NCBI RefSeq assembly: GCF_019351405.1 | Contig: NZ_JAHWZX010000003.1 | Span: 248,001-312,000 of the forward strand | Length of the DNA stretch: 64,000 nt | Reading direction: 5' to 3' | Source: Stakelama flava | GTDB lineage: Bacteria; Pseudomonadota; Alphaproteobacteria; Sphingomonadales; Sphingomonadaceae | In this document: piece by piece, positions 56,695 to 64,000 of the stretch | How positions within the stretch are numbered: position 1 is the first letter of the stretch | How the letters are laid out: each line of letters starts with the position of its first letter | Position numbers and translations under genes: made by a program | Notes under the pieces: generated by a model | The model's input: the letters and a program-made list of their open reading frames with translations, nothing else | The model's database searches: none | What the model was told of the DNA's origin: nothing

Positions 56695-57584
56695 GCCGGC
56701 GCGCACTGGTTACGGGAATCACCGGCTTTATCGGCGGTGTGCTGGCACGGCGGCTGATCGCTGATGGATGGATGGTGGACGCACTGGTACGGCCCGGCAG
56801 CGATACGGCAAGCCTGTCTTTTGCTGACACGATCACATTTCATATCGTTGAAGACGGGCAAGATCTGACGCCAGTTCTGCGTCGCGCCGCCCCCGATGTC
56901 GTGTTTCATCTCGCATCGCTGTATCTGGCCGAGCATCGCCCAGAGCAGGTGGAGGGGCTGGTCCGTTCGAACATCCTGTTTCCTGCGCTGCTTGCCGAAG
57001 CGATGCATGGAGCAGGCGTGCGCCACCTGATCAACACTGGCACCGCGTGGCAGCAGTTTCACGGCGAACCGTATCTGCCGGTCAATCTCTACGCCGCGAC
57101 TAAGCAGGCGGCGGAGGATCTGCTGGCCTATTATGCCGATGCACGCGATTTGTCGGTCGTGACGCTGCGTTTGTTCGATACCTATGGTCGCGGAGACAAA
57201 CGGCGAAAATTGATCCAGATCCTGATCGACGCTGCGCGTACGGGCGAAAACCTAGCAATGTCACCCGGCGACCAGATTGTCGATCTTACTCATGTCGACG
57301 ATGTCGTGAATGGGTTTGTAATCGCGGCAGAGCGGATGCTTGCTGCCCCCGCGCCGCTTCCAGAAAGTTATCTTCTATCCGGTGAGCGCCATTCGGTGAA
57401 ATCGCTGGCGGGGCTGGTCGCTGAAGCGCTGGGACGGCCATTGCAGCCGGAATTCGCTGGACGACCCTATCGCGCGCGGGAGGTTATGGAACCTGTCGCT
57501 GTAACCGAGGAGACATTGTTGCCGGGCTGGAAGCGGCAGAATACGCTGTTTGATTATGTTGCCGGTCACGCCGACGTTCCATGA
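56691..57584 (+). CDS. NAD(P)-dependent nucleotide-sugar reductase (AscF/RfbJ-like)
   Basis: 297 residues of the extended SDR family with the cofactor loop TGITGFIGGVLARRL and the Tyr-x3-Lys in YAATKQAAEDLL. Position after the 5-epimerase makes it the candidate 4-keto reductase that yields the final CDP-3,6-dideoxyhexose. Its sequence alone does not separate ascarylose from abequose or paratose synthase. It overlaps the epimerase and flippase genes by 4 nt each. Confidence 0.82.
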   Translation: MSRRALVTGITGFIGGVLARRLIADGWMVDALVRPGSDTASLSFADTITFHIVEDGQDLTPVLRRAAPDVVFHLASLYLAEHRPEQVEGLVRSNILFPALLAEAMHGAGVRHLINTGTAWQQFHGEPYLPVNLYAATKQAAEDLLAYYADARDLSVVTLRLFDTYGRGDKRRKLIQILIDAARTGENLAMSPGDQIVDLTHVDDVVNGFVIAAERMLAAPAPLPESYLLSGERHSVKSLAGLVAEALGRPLQPEFAGRPYRAREVMEPVAVTEETLLPGWKRQNTLFDYVAGHADVP

Positions 57585-58927
57585 AAATCTGGATGCGGGC
57601 GCGGCGCAGCGGTGCCATGATCGCCGGCTTCGCCGCACAGGCGGCACAATATGGCTCCGCACTCCTCCTGCTACCGATGCTCTTCACTCGGTTATCGTCG
57701 GAAGAAATCGGGATTTGGTACCTGTTCATCACGATTCAGGGGCTGGTGCTGATTGCCGACTTCGGATTTCAGCCTACCTTTGCCCGTAACATTGCCCTTG
57801 CGCATTCGGGGGCATCCGACCTTCATACAGAGGGAATTTCGGAAGCCGTTCATGATGAACCGAACTGGGGGCTGCTTAACGAACTATTACTGGTCGCTCG
57901 CCGCATCTATTTCGGATTGGCAGCGCTGCTTTTCCTGATTCTGGCGACCTTTGGTCTTTGGTATGTATCATCGATCGCCGCAAAATCCGGGCTAGACGTC
58001 GGATATGTATCGCGCAGCTGGCTGATTTTCTCGTTCGGAGCCTGTCTTGGCATCTATTTTCAGTGGATTAGTCCGCTGCTGATCGGCACTGATCGCGTTC
58101 AGACGAACTATATCTATTTGATCATTGCTCGGGGTGGTTTTGCTCTGACGGGCATCATTGCACTCTATTTTGGCGGGCGCCTGACCGCGTTGGCGGTAGC
58201 ACTGGTCGGAGCCGATCTGTTGGGGCGGCTGAGCGTATATCCTGTGGTACGTTCGATCTTGTCGCGGTTGCACGGATTTACGATCAGCCCCGGCGCGTTT
58301 CGACATCTGTTCGCACGCGTTTGGCCGAATGCGAGTCGCCAAGGCATTGTGGGAATCGCCTCCTTTCTGATCCTGCGATACAGTAGTTTCGTGGTGGCCA
58401 CTTTCTTCGGACTCGAAATGATGGCCAGCTATGGCGTGAGTCTCCAACTAATGTCTGCCTTGCAGCAGATAGCGCTGCTACCGATTACAATCCTTTTGCC
58501 GCAGTTGGTTGCCGCGCAGGTGCGACGTGATCGGCAGACACTGCGTCGGCGCTGGTACAACAGTATGGTCGCCTACGCGCTGCTCTATTGTGCCGGCGGG
58601 CTGGTGCTTGTTATCGCTGGCGGCCCGATTATTTCGGCGATCGGCGCCAATGTCGCGCCGCTGCCAAGGTCGCTGCTGCTGTTGCTCTGCGTGACTATGG
58701 GCCTAGAAGGCAATCATACGCTTGCAGCATCGATCATCGTGTCTGGCAACCGCGTTCCTTTCACGGTGCCTGCGGTCGTATCAGGAATTGCGGTGGCCGT
58801 GCTGGCAACAAGCGCGGCATGGGCGGGATTGGGTGTAGCGGGCGTGTTGTTTGCACAGGGGCTGGTGCAGCTTGCGTATAATAATTGGAAGTGGCCGCTA
58901 CTAGTGTATCGAGAGACGCGGCCATAA
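57581..58927 (+). CDS. Wzx-like polysaccharide flippase
   Basis: 448 residues with about 12-14 hydrophobic helices in the MOP/MATE-type arrangement. A basic N-terminus is followed by an AAQYGSALLLLPMLFTRL helix. It should move undecaprenyl-linked repeat units across the inner membrane. It overlaps the reductase gene at its start. Family members have low sequence identity, so the call rests on topology, length and context. Confidence 0.82.
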   Translation: MKIWMRARRSGAMIAGFAAQAAQYGSALLLLPMLFTRLSSEEIGIWYLFITIQGLVLIADFGFQPTFARNIALAHSGASDLHTEGISEAVHDEPNWGLLNELLLVARRIYFGLAALLFLILATFGLWYVSSIAAKSGLDVGYVSRSWLIFSFGACLGIYFQWISPLLIGTDRVQTNYIYLIIARGGFALTGIIALYFGGRLTALAVALVGADLLGRLSVYPVVRSILSRLHGFTISPGAFRHLFARVWPNASRQGIVGIASFLILRYSSFVVATFFGLEMMASYGVSLQLMSALQQIALLPITILLPQLVAAQVRRDRQTLRRRWYNSMVAYALLYCAGGLVLVIAGGPIISAIGANVAPLPRSLLLLLCVTMGLEGNHTLAASIIVSGNRVPFTVPAVVSGIAVAVLATSAAWAGLGVAGVLFAQGLVQLAYNNWKWPLLVYRETRP

Positions 58928-58963
58928 CGCTGAACAGCCGGACTGATTTCAGAAGGACGTTTA

Positions 58964-60058
58964 ATGTCAAATGGCTCCGTTGATATTCCGCAGGACGGGG
59001 TATCGGATGCACCGAAAGCAGTTTCCGTTACGCGTTCGGACAGCGAAATTCCCTTTCGCGATGCGATCGGCGATTATGCACATGTTTCTTCGCGCTGCGT
59101 GTTTGAACATGGCGTAGCCGAGCCGTTTGTCATCATTGCCATTCCAACCTTTCAGCGACCCGAACTGCTTGCCGAAGCAGTGCGTAGTGCGATTGCACAG
59201 GAATTCGACAAACCGGTGGGGATCGTTATCGTCGACAATGATCCGAATGGGACCGCCGATGATCTGCTTGCGCGCGTTCCTGAGGCGCGAACAGCCAATC
59301 TGCGCTATTTCGTCAATGACGAAAACATCGGGATGTTCGGTAACTGGAACCGCTGTATCGAACTTGCGCATGGCGAATGGATGACACTCTTAAACGACGA
59401 CGATCTGATCGACGCCGGTTTTCTGTCACAGATGTTTGCGGCCATACGACGAGATACTCGCATCGACGGTATTCTTTGTCGAAAACGCTATCTGGATCAG
59501 CGGCCGGACGCTGTCTCGCGTGATCATTCGGGACTAAAGAAGATCGCGGCCAAGAGTTGGTCCGCATTGCGCTTCCAAGGCAAGAGCGTACGGCGCATCG
59601 GCTTTGAAAAGCTGTTCTGGGGTGGCATGTTAGGCAATAGCGCCGGATTCTTATTCCGTCCGCAAGATGCGCGGCGCATCGGCGGCTTCTACCCGGAAGA
59701 ATATCCGGCGGCGGATTACTGGTTCTACATCCGCTTTAACAAACTTTTTGCACTATGGCAGCATCGGGCCATAGCGGCCAGTATTCGCTTTGCCGCCAAT
59801 GAATCGGCGAAACGAATGACGTTGGAAAGTTTCATGCGTGATTTTCGACTGACTCAGGAAATGCTCGCCGGAACGGAAGTGCCGCGTTGGTGGCTTCGTT
59901 TCTCGCCGCTGATGATTGCGCGCCATCGCGTTGAGATTCAAAAGTTTTGGGGTCAGGAATTCACCTCCGAGGAAGTGGAGCAGATTGTCGGAGTGAAGCC
60001 CGGGAAAGACCGGCCCTGGTTATTGTGGTCGATCCGAGCGCTGCTGCGTGGCTTCTGA
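58964..60058 (+). CDS. glycosyltransferase family 2, copy 1
   Basis: 364 residues. A ~50-residue leader precedes a GT-A domain: FVIIAIPTFQRPELLAEAV, VDNDPNG, ENIGMFGNWNRCIEL and the metal-binding triple Asp in LLNDDDLIDAGF. It resembles the next gene in all these segments and in the C-terminal half, so the two arose by duplication. Donor unknown; one of the pair may add the dideoxyhexose. Confidence 0.92.
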   Translation: MSNGSVDIPQDGVSDAPKAVSVTRSDSEIPFRDAIGDYAHVSSRCVFEHGVAEPFVIIAIPTFQRPELLAEAVRSAIAQEFDKPVGIVIVDNDPNGTADDLLARVPEARTANLRYFVNDENIGMFGNWNRCIELAHGEWMTLLNDDDLIDAGFLSQMFAAIRRDTRIDGILCRKRYLDQRPDAVSRDHSGLKKIAAKSWSALRFQGKSVRRIGFEKLFWGGMLGNSAGFLFRPQDARRIGGFYPEEYPAADYWFYIRFNKLFALWQHRAIAASIRFAANESAKRMTLESFMRDFRLTQEMLAGTEVPRWWLRFSPLMIARHRVEIQKFWGQEFTSEEVEQIVGVKPGKDRPWLLWSIRALLRGF

Positions 60059-61070
60059 CGCATCTCCTCTTTCCCCGCGTGCTGCATTGGGTGCGCAGTC
60101 TGGGACGGTGTCGCGTCTTGTGAGCGATGCGGGCAGTCATGCCACCCCGCTGCTCAGCATCGCCATACCCACCTTCCGACGGCAAAAGTTGCTGAAAGAG
60201 GCGCTTGCATCGGCGCTAGGGCAGGATTTAGAGCAGCAAATCGAGGTTGTGGTAATCGACAACGACCCTGCTTCCACCGGCGCGGCGGCAGACGACATAA
60301 CCCTGAATCCAGATAATCGCCGACTGCGCTATTTCGTCAATGCCGAGAATATCGGCATGTTCGGAAACTGGAACCGCGGCATTGAGCTTGCACGTGGAGA
60401 ATGGTTCGCGATCCTTAACGATGACGATTTGCTGGATCCTGATTTCGCGCGTCGTATGCTCGCGGTGCTGACTGGACGTGGCGCCCCCGACGCGCTGATA
60501 TGCCGCAAGCGGATGCTCGACGAGCGCGCCGAAGGCTCTTTCACCGGCAAGGAAGATGCTCTGACCGCGCTGCTCCGGCAGGCGATGTTCCGTGGACGTC
60601 GCTGGCGTCCCATCACTGCGCGTCATCTTTTCTGGGGAAATGTGATCGGCAATAGTGTCGGGCTAGTATGCCGCACCGCCGATCTGCGCACGATCGGTGG
60701 GTTTGATCCGGATGATTATCCTTCGGCGGATTATTACGTCCATGCACGATTAGCGACGAGCTATCGGTTGGGACAGGTGTCTAAAGTGCTCGCCTCTATC
60801 CGAGTGGCAGAAAATGAATCGATGAAGCAGGAGACACTGTACGGCTTTCTTCGTACCGGGTACCGCATGCAGCAAGCGCTTGCGGGCGAGTATCTGCCGG
60901 CATGGTGGCGGCATATATCACCCCCGCTGATTGCCCGACATGTGAACGAATGTTCGGACGCCTGGGTGCCGGTCGACCGCAGGGCGGTCGAACGCGAACT
61001 GGGGCTGCGTCTTCCACCCGACCGACCGAGGCTGGTAAAGTTGATGCGCCTGGCGTTGGGCGGGCTTTGA
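60048..61070 (+). CDS. glycosyltransferase family 2, copy 2
   Basis: 340 residues. A GTG start at 60048 lies inside the end of copy 1 (11-bp overlap). The GT-A core shows LLSIAIPTFRRQKLLKEAL, VVVIDNDPAS, NAENIGMFGNWNRGIEL and ILNDDDLLDPDF, parallel to copy 1. It differs in the region ~165-230, which may set the acceptor. Likely a later step on the same lipid-linked unit. Confidence 0.9.
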   Translation: MASDASPLSPRAALGAQSGTVSRLVSDAGSHATPLLSIAIPTFRRQKLLKEALASALGQDLEQQIEVVVIDNDPASTGAAADDITLNPDNRRLRYFVNAENIGMFGNWNRGIELARGEWFAILNDDDLLDPDFARRMLAVLTGRGAPDALICRKRMLDERAEGSFTGKEDALTALLRQAMFRGRRWRPITARHLFWGNVIGNSVGLVCRTADLRTIGGFDPDDYPSADYYVHARLATSYRLGQVSKVLASIRVAENESMKQETLYGFLRTGYRMQQALAGEYLPAWWRHISPPLIARHVNECSDAWVPVDRRAVERELGLRLPPDRPRLVKLMRLALGGL

Positions 61071-61184
61071 TGCATTACCGCATGCCGTCATCTTTGCGGA
61101 ACGCCTGCCGCACGCGCCATGCTGATGTATAATGTTCGGCGTTCAGATTTTTCTCATGATTATCCGGGCAGATAGTCAGCGGTG

Positions 61185-62234
61185 ATGCGTTTTCTTTCAA
61201 TCTTGCTGACGGCGCTGTTGTCTATCGTCCCCGGAGGGGTAATCGCACGCGCCCGAGCGCAGCAAGCCGTCTATGTATCGCCACAGGGTGACGATTCGGC
61301 GAGCGGTCGGACCCCGCAGACAGCCTTTCGTTCGCTGGAACGCGCGGGCGCAGCGGTCCGTAGCGGCAATGCAAGCACAGTTTATCTTATGGAAGGCATC
61401 TTCCGCCGTAGCAGCCCTTTTGTCATTGCGCCGTCGCCTCGGCCCCAGCGCTGGATTGCCGCGCCGGGGGCGCAACCTGTCCTCGATGGCGGTAACAAGA
61501 CTGGTCAGGCACTTATGGTAACCGGCCATGATGTTACGGTTCAAGGCCTGCGCATTGTCAACTTCACCGACAATGGAATTGTTGTAAGCGACGCCGATGG
61601 CGTGACGATACGCGACAATGTGGTACGGCATATTGCCAGTCCGGGCTGGACACGGGCAGCGATACTTGTTGTTCAGGTTGCCAAGAATGTTACTGTCGAA
61701 GCCAATGACGTGGCGGATACCGGATATGTCGGGATCGGTTATTTCGCTTCGGCGGGCGGCAATCTGCGTGGTGTGCGGATCACCGATAATCGCTTGGCGC
61801 GCACCTGCCTTCGCGTAGCTGATTGCGGTGCCATCTATGTAAGCGGTCGGACCCCCACTGCGAATGGTGCAATCATCCGCGGCAATCGAATTAGGGACTA
61901 TGGACCTTCCGGCGGTGAAGCCAAGGCGATCTATCTCGACGATGGGCTGTCAGGTGCTGAGGTTTCGCGAAACGTGATTTCGGGGCAAGGCACTTATGCG
62001 TTGCAGATTCACGGGGGCAGCGACAATCTTATCGTCGGTAACGTCATCAATCTGCCGCTTGGACAGCCTGTCCTGTTCTACCAGCAGAAGGAAGACGGCT
62101 CGTCTCAGGCAATGGCAAACAACCGAATGAGCGGCAATGTGGTGCGCGCGCCAGGGCAACCCAAGCTGAATGTGAAGTTCGGGGGGCGGGGGAGCGGCCT
62201 AATACTTGGGCAGAACCGAATCGAGGTGCCCTGA
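61185..62234 (+). CDS. secreted right-handed beta-helix protein
   Basis: 349 residues (ATG at 61185; a GTG 1 codon earlier is possible) with a signal peptide ending near ARAQ. The body is a parallel beta-helix, with repeated NxI/V turns such as DNGIVVSDADGVTIRDNVV and ISGQGTYALQIHG. This fold is used by polysaccharide lyases, hydrolases and alginate-epimerase-like proteins; no specific catalytic residues were identified. Its place in the cluster suggests editing or degrading the polymer. Confidence 0.82.
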   Translation: MRFLSILLTALLSIVPGGVIARARAQQAVYVSPQGDDSASGRTPQTAFRSLERAGAAVRSGNASTVYLMEGIFRRSSPFVIAPSPRPQRWIAAPGAQPVLDGGNKTGQALMVTGHDVTVQGLRIVNFTDNGIVVSDADGVTIRDNVVRHIASPGWTRAAILVVQVAKNVTVEANDVADTGYVGIGYFASAGGNLRGVRITDNRLARTCLRVADCGAIYVSGRTPTANGAIIRGNRIRDYGPSGGEAKAIYLDDGLSGAEVSRNVISGQGTYALQIHGGSDNLIVGNVINLPLGQPVLFYQQKEDGSSQAMANNRMSGNVVRAPGQPKLNVKFGGRGSGLILGQNRIEVP

Positions 62235-62315
62235 AGCGCGCGCGGCGCAATCGCTGGACCACATAGCGAGAGAATGCGAAGCCGGCCCATATACAACAGG
62301 AGTGAAGCGACCACC

Positions 62316-63485
62316 ATGCGCATCTTGATCGTCCATAATCGCTACCAGCATGCGGGCGGCGAGGATACGGTTTGTGATGCCGAGTTCGAGTTGTTACGTA
62401 GCGCAGGTCATGATGTCGAAAGACTGATTTTCGACAACCACGAAATCAGCGGCCGGATGCAGGCGGCGCGCACCGCGCTGCTCACTCCTTATAACCCCCG
62501 GTCGCGGCGGCTGCTCGCACGCAGCATAGCAGGGTTCGCGCCCGACATCGTCCATGTGCACAACTGGTTTCCCCTTGCCAGCCCTGCCATCTTCGACGCT
62601 TGCGCAGCGCACGGGGTGCCGGTGGTCTGGACGCTGCACAATTTCCGTGTAACCTGCGTTAACGCACTGCTGTTTCGCAATGGGCGCATATGCGAAGACT
62701 GTTTGGGGCGTTCGCCAGTCGCTGGAATTCTTCACCGCTGCTATCGCGGATCGCTCGGGGGCTCCGCGATCGTAGCCGCAACCGAGATGCTGCACGCGGC
62801 GCTGGGAACCTGGGCACACAAGGTGGACCGGTTCATCGCGCTGAACAGCTTTGCGCGCGACAAGTTCATCCAGGCGGGACTCCCGCGCGAACGCATTGTG
62901 GTAAAGCCCAATTTTCTGCCCGATCCCGGCCCTCCGAGGGACGAGCCGCGCGCGGGCGCGCTGTATATCGGGCGGTTGAGTGTGGAAAAGGGCGTAGATA
63001 CGTTGATCCAAGCCTGGCAGCGAATGCCGATGGCGTTGACAATCGTTGGCACCGGTCCGGAAGAACCGAAACTGCGCAAGATGGCGGGAAAGAACCCTAA
63101 CATTCATTTTGCTGGTCATTGCACGCACGATGCGATCGCCAGCATGCTGCTTCGCGCGCAACTGCTGGTCGTCCCTTCGCTCTGGTACGAGAATTTCCCG
63201 ATGGTTATCGTCGAGGCCTTGGCGCACGGCGTTCCCGCGCTGGTTTCATCCGGCGGCGCGCTAGCTCAGATCGTCACCGATGGAGTTGACGGATGGCATT
63301 TTGCCATGGGCGATGCAGCGGATCTCGCGCGCGTTGTGCGGCGGCTTCTGGAGACGCCGTCGCTACTGTCGGCCGCGTCGACCCAGGCGCGGCGTCGTTA
63401 CGAGCAGGATCTAACGCCCGTGGCCAGCCTGCGGCAACTTGAGGCGATCTATGCTGCGGCTCGCCCTCATGTGCAGATGAGGTGA
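62316..63485 (+). CDS. glycosyltransferase family 4
   Basis: 389 residues from the ATG at 62316, with AGGAGTG upstream; an earlier start at 62274 lacks it. GT-B landmarks are the loop QHAGGEDTV near the N-terminus, FVHNWFPL-like (VHVHNWFPLASPAIF), and the C-terminal VPSLWYENFPMVIVEALAHGVP with the conserved Glu pair. Donor unknown. It converges on the partial gene at the right edge. Confidence 0.92.
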   Translation: MRILIVHNRYQHAGGEDTVCDAEFELLRSAGHDVERLIFDNHEISGRMQAARTALLTPYNPRSRRLLARSIAGFAPDIVHVHNWFPLASPAIFDACAAHGVPVVWTLHNFRVTCVNALLFRNGRICEDCLGRSPVAGILHRCYRGSLGGSAIVAATEMLHAALGTWAHKVDRFIALNSFARDKFIQAGLPRERIVVKPNFLPDPGPPRDEPRAGALYIGRLSVEKGVDTLIQAWQRMPMALTIVGTGPEEPKLRKMAGKNPNIHFAGHCTHDAIASMLLRAQLLVVPSLWYENFPMVIVEALAHGVPALVSSGGALAQIVTDGVDGWHFAMGDAADLARVVRRLLETPSLLSAASTQARRRYEQDLTPVASLRQLEAIYAAARPHVQMR

Positions 63486-63497
63486 TTACATGGATGG

Positions 63498-64000
63498 CTA
63501 AGAAGCAGGATTGATCGTTATCTTGTTTACCTGCGACTGGCTGGTGAACCGATCTACCGGATTGGCAATTACTTGAATTCGTTGATCGGCGCATTCCTTC
63601 GGAATGGTAAATGAGCCGCTATGGCTTTCTGTCTGCGTGTGTGGGCGTGCACGAAGTTCGATTAGGGCATCAGCCTGCACGGAGCACCGAAGGACGACGG
63701 AAATATCGCCACCTTCATCGCCAGATGTATCGAACTGGACGTTGAGTCGATACTCGCCGGGCTGGAGCAAAAGACGTTGCTCCGCAGCAAGGCCAGCGGC
63801 ACTGTCCTCAGTATATACAAACAATGCATTATGGTTACCATCCTTTTGGATCGTGCCGGTGACACCGTTTGCGTCAAGCAATTGCCAATCGAATGGAGGT
63901 AATCCGTCGCTGTTTTCAAAGGCACCATTGCGTATCAAGGCAGGTAAAGCAGGTGAACTATCGTAAAACCCATGATAGACATGATATGCTATTTTTCCGT
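63498..64000 (-). CDS. C-terminal part of a larger secreted/periplasmic protein (5' end outside window)
   Basis: The frame is open from the stop at 63498 to the window edge, and nothing in it is a convincing start, so this is the end of a longer gene. The visible ~165 residues contain NGAFENSDGLPPFDWQL, then beta-rich segments (LFVYTEDSAAGLAAE, GEYRLNVQFDTSG, SGSFTIPKECADQRI) like a carbohydrate-binding-type domain at the tail of exopolysaccharide-associated proteins. Its real function depends on the missing part. Confidence 0.6.
   Translation of the reverse strand, partial: GKIAYHVYHGFYDSSPALPALIRNGAFENSDGLPPFDWQLLDANGVTGTIQKDGNHNALFVYTEDSAAGLAAEQRLLLQPGEYRLNVQFDTSGDEGGDISVVLRCSVQADALIELRARPHTQTESHSGSFTIPKECADQRIQVIANPVDRFTSQSQVNKITINPAS

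Overview
The window looks like a chromosomal segment of a high-GC alphaproteobacterium of the Sphingomonadaceae type (Sphingomonas/Sphingopyxis/Novosphingobium-like). This rests on codon bias, TonB receptor style, a GntR/PTS chitin-sugar locus, a sphingomonad-style autotransporter, and a short palindromic intergenic element built on GTCATCGCGA. The assignment is inferred from protein character only; no rRNA or tRNA is present.

Region 1 (1-10.8 kb, all minus strand) is an N-ATPase operon in the order atpDCQRBEFAG, followed by a class I PHA synthase, a MaoC/phosphotransacetylase fusion and acetate kinase (cut by the window edge). The c subunit carries the Q / E-T / Y set expected for Na+ binding, so the pump is probably sodium-coupled. 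The downstream genes link acyl-CoA, acyl-phosphate/ATP and polyester storage.

Region 2 (11-25.4 kb) holds a TPR sulfotransferase and then a two-sided GlcNAc/chitin utilisation locus. On the minus strand are a TonB receptor, a GH20 hexosaminidase, an EIIA-HPr-EI fusion and an EIIBC permease. On the plus strand are a GntR regulator, a SIS-type glucosamine-6-P deaminase and nagA. Two inverted repeats with TTTGGTAT-like half-sites lie between the divergent arms. The permease ends in a second EIIB-like domain that has lost its phospho-cysteine.

Region 3 (25.4-38 kb) contains decayed fragments (an RND outer-membrane factor and nicotinate phosphoribosyltransferase), a small secreted BA14K-like protein, a TetR regulator facing a tandem palindromic operator in front of an SDR gene, and a 2358-residue autotransporter whose passenger carries eight RTX-like acidic glycine modules. 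It ends with a MORN/YwqK secreted protein and small unknowns.

Region 4 (38-44.3 kb) is an accessory island. It has a TumA/TumE toxin-antitoxin pair, a nucleotidyltransferase plus sigma-region-4-like pair, an intact serine recombinase, wrecks of IS3, TniA-type and IS5 elements, a truncated second recombinase, and an Xre/ParS-RES toxin-antitoxin pair. At its edge lie the first ~40 codons of a dTDP-glucose 4,6-dehydratase cut off by IS5 sequence.

Region 5 (44.4-64 kb) is a surface polysaccharide cluster: a cadherin/PQQ-dehydrogenase-like protein, GDP-L-fucose genes (gmd, fcl), GT4 and GT26 transferases, a Wzy-like polymerase, a six-gene CDP-3,6-dideoxyhexose block whose composition predicts CDP-L-ascarylose, a Wzx-like flippase, two tandem related GT2 enzymes, a beta-helix protein, another GT4 and a partial gene at the right edge. 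No initiating sugar-phosphate transferase or export (Wza/Wzc) gene is inside the window, so the cluster probably continues to the right.
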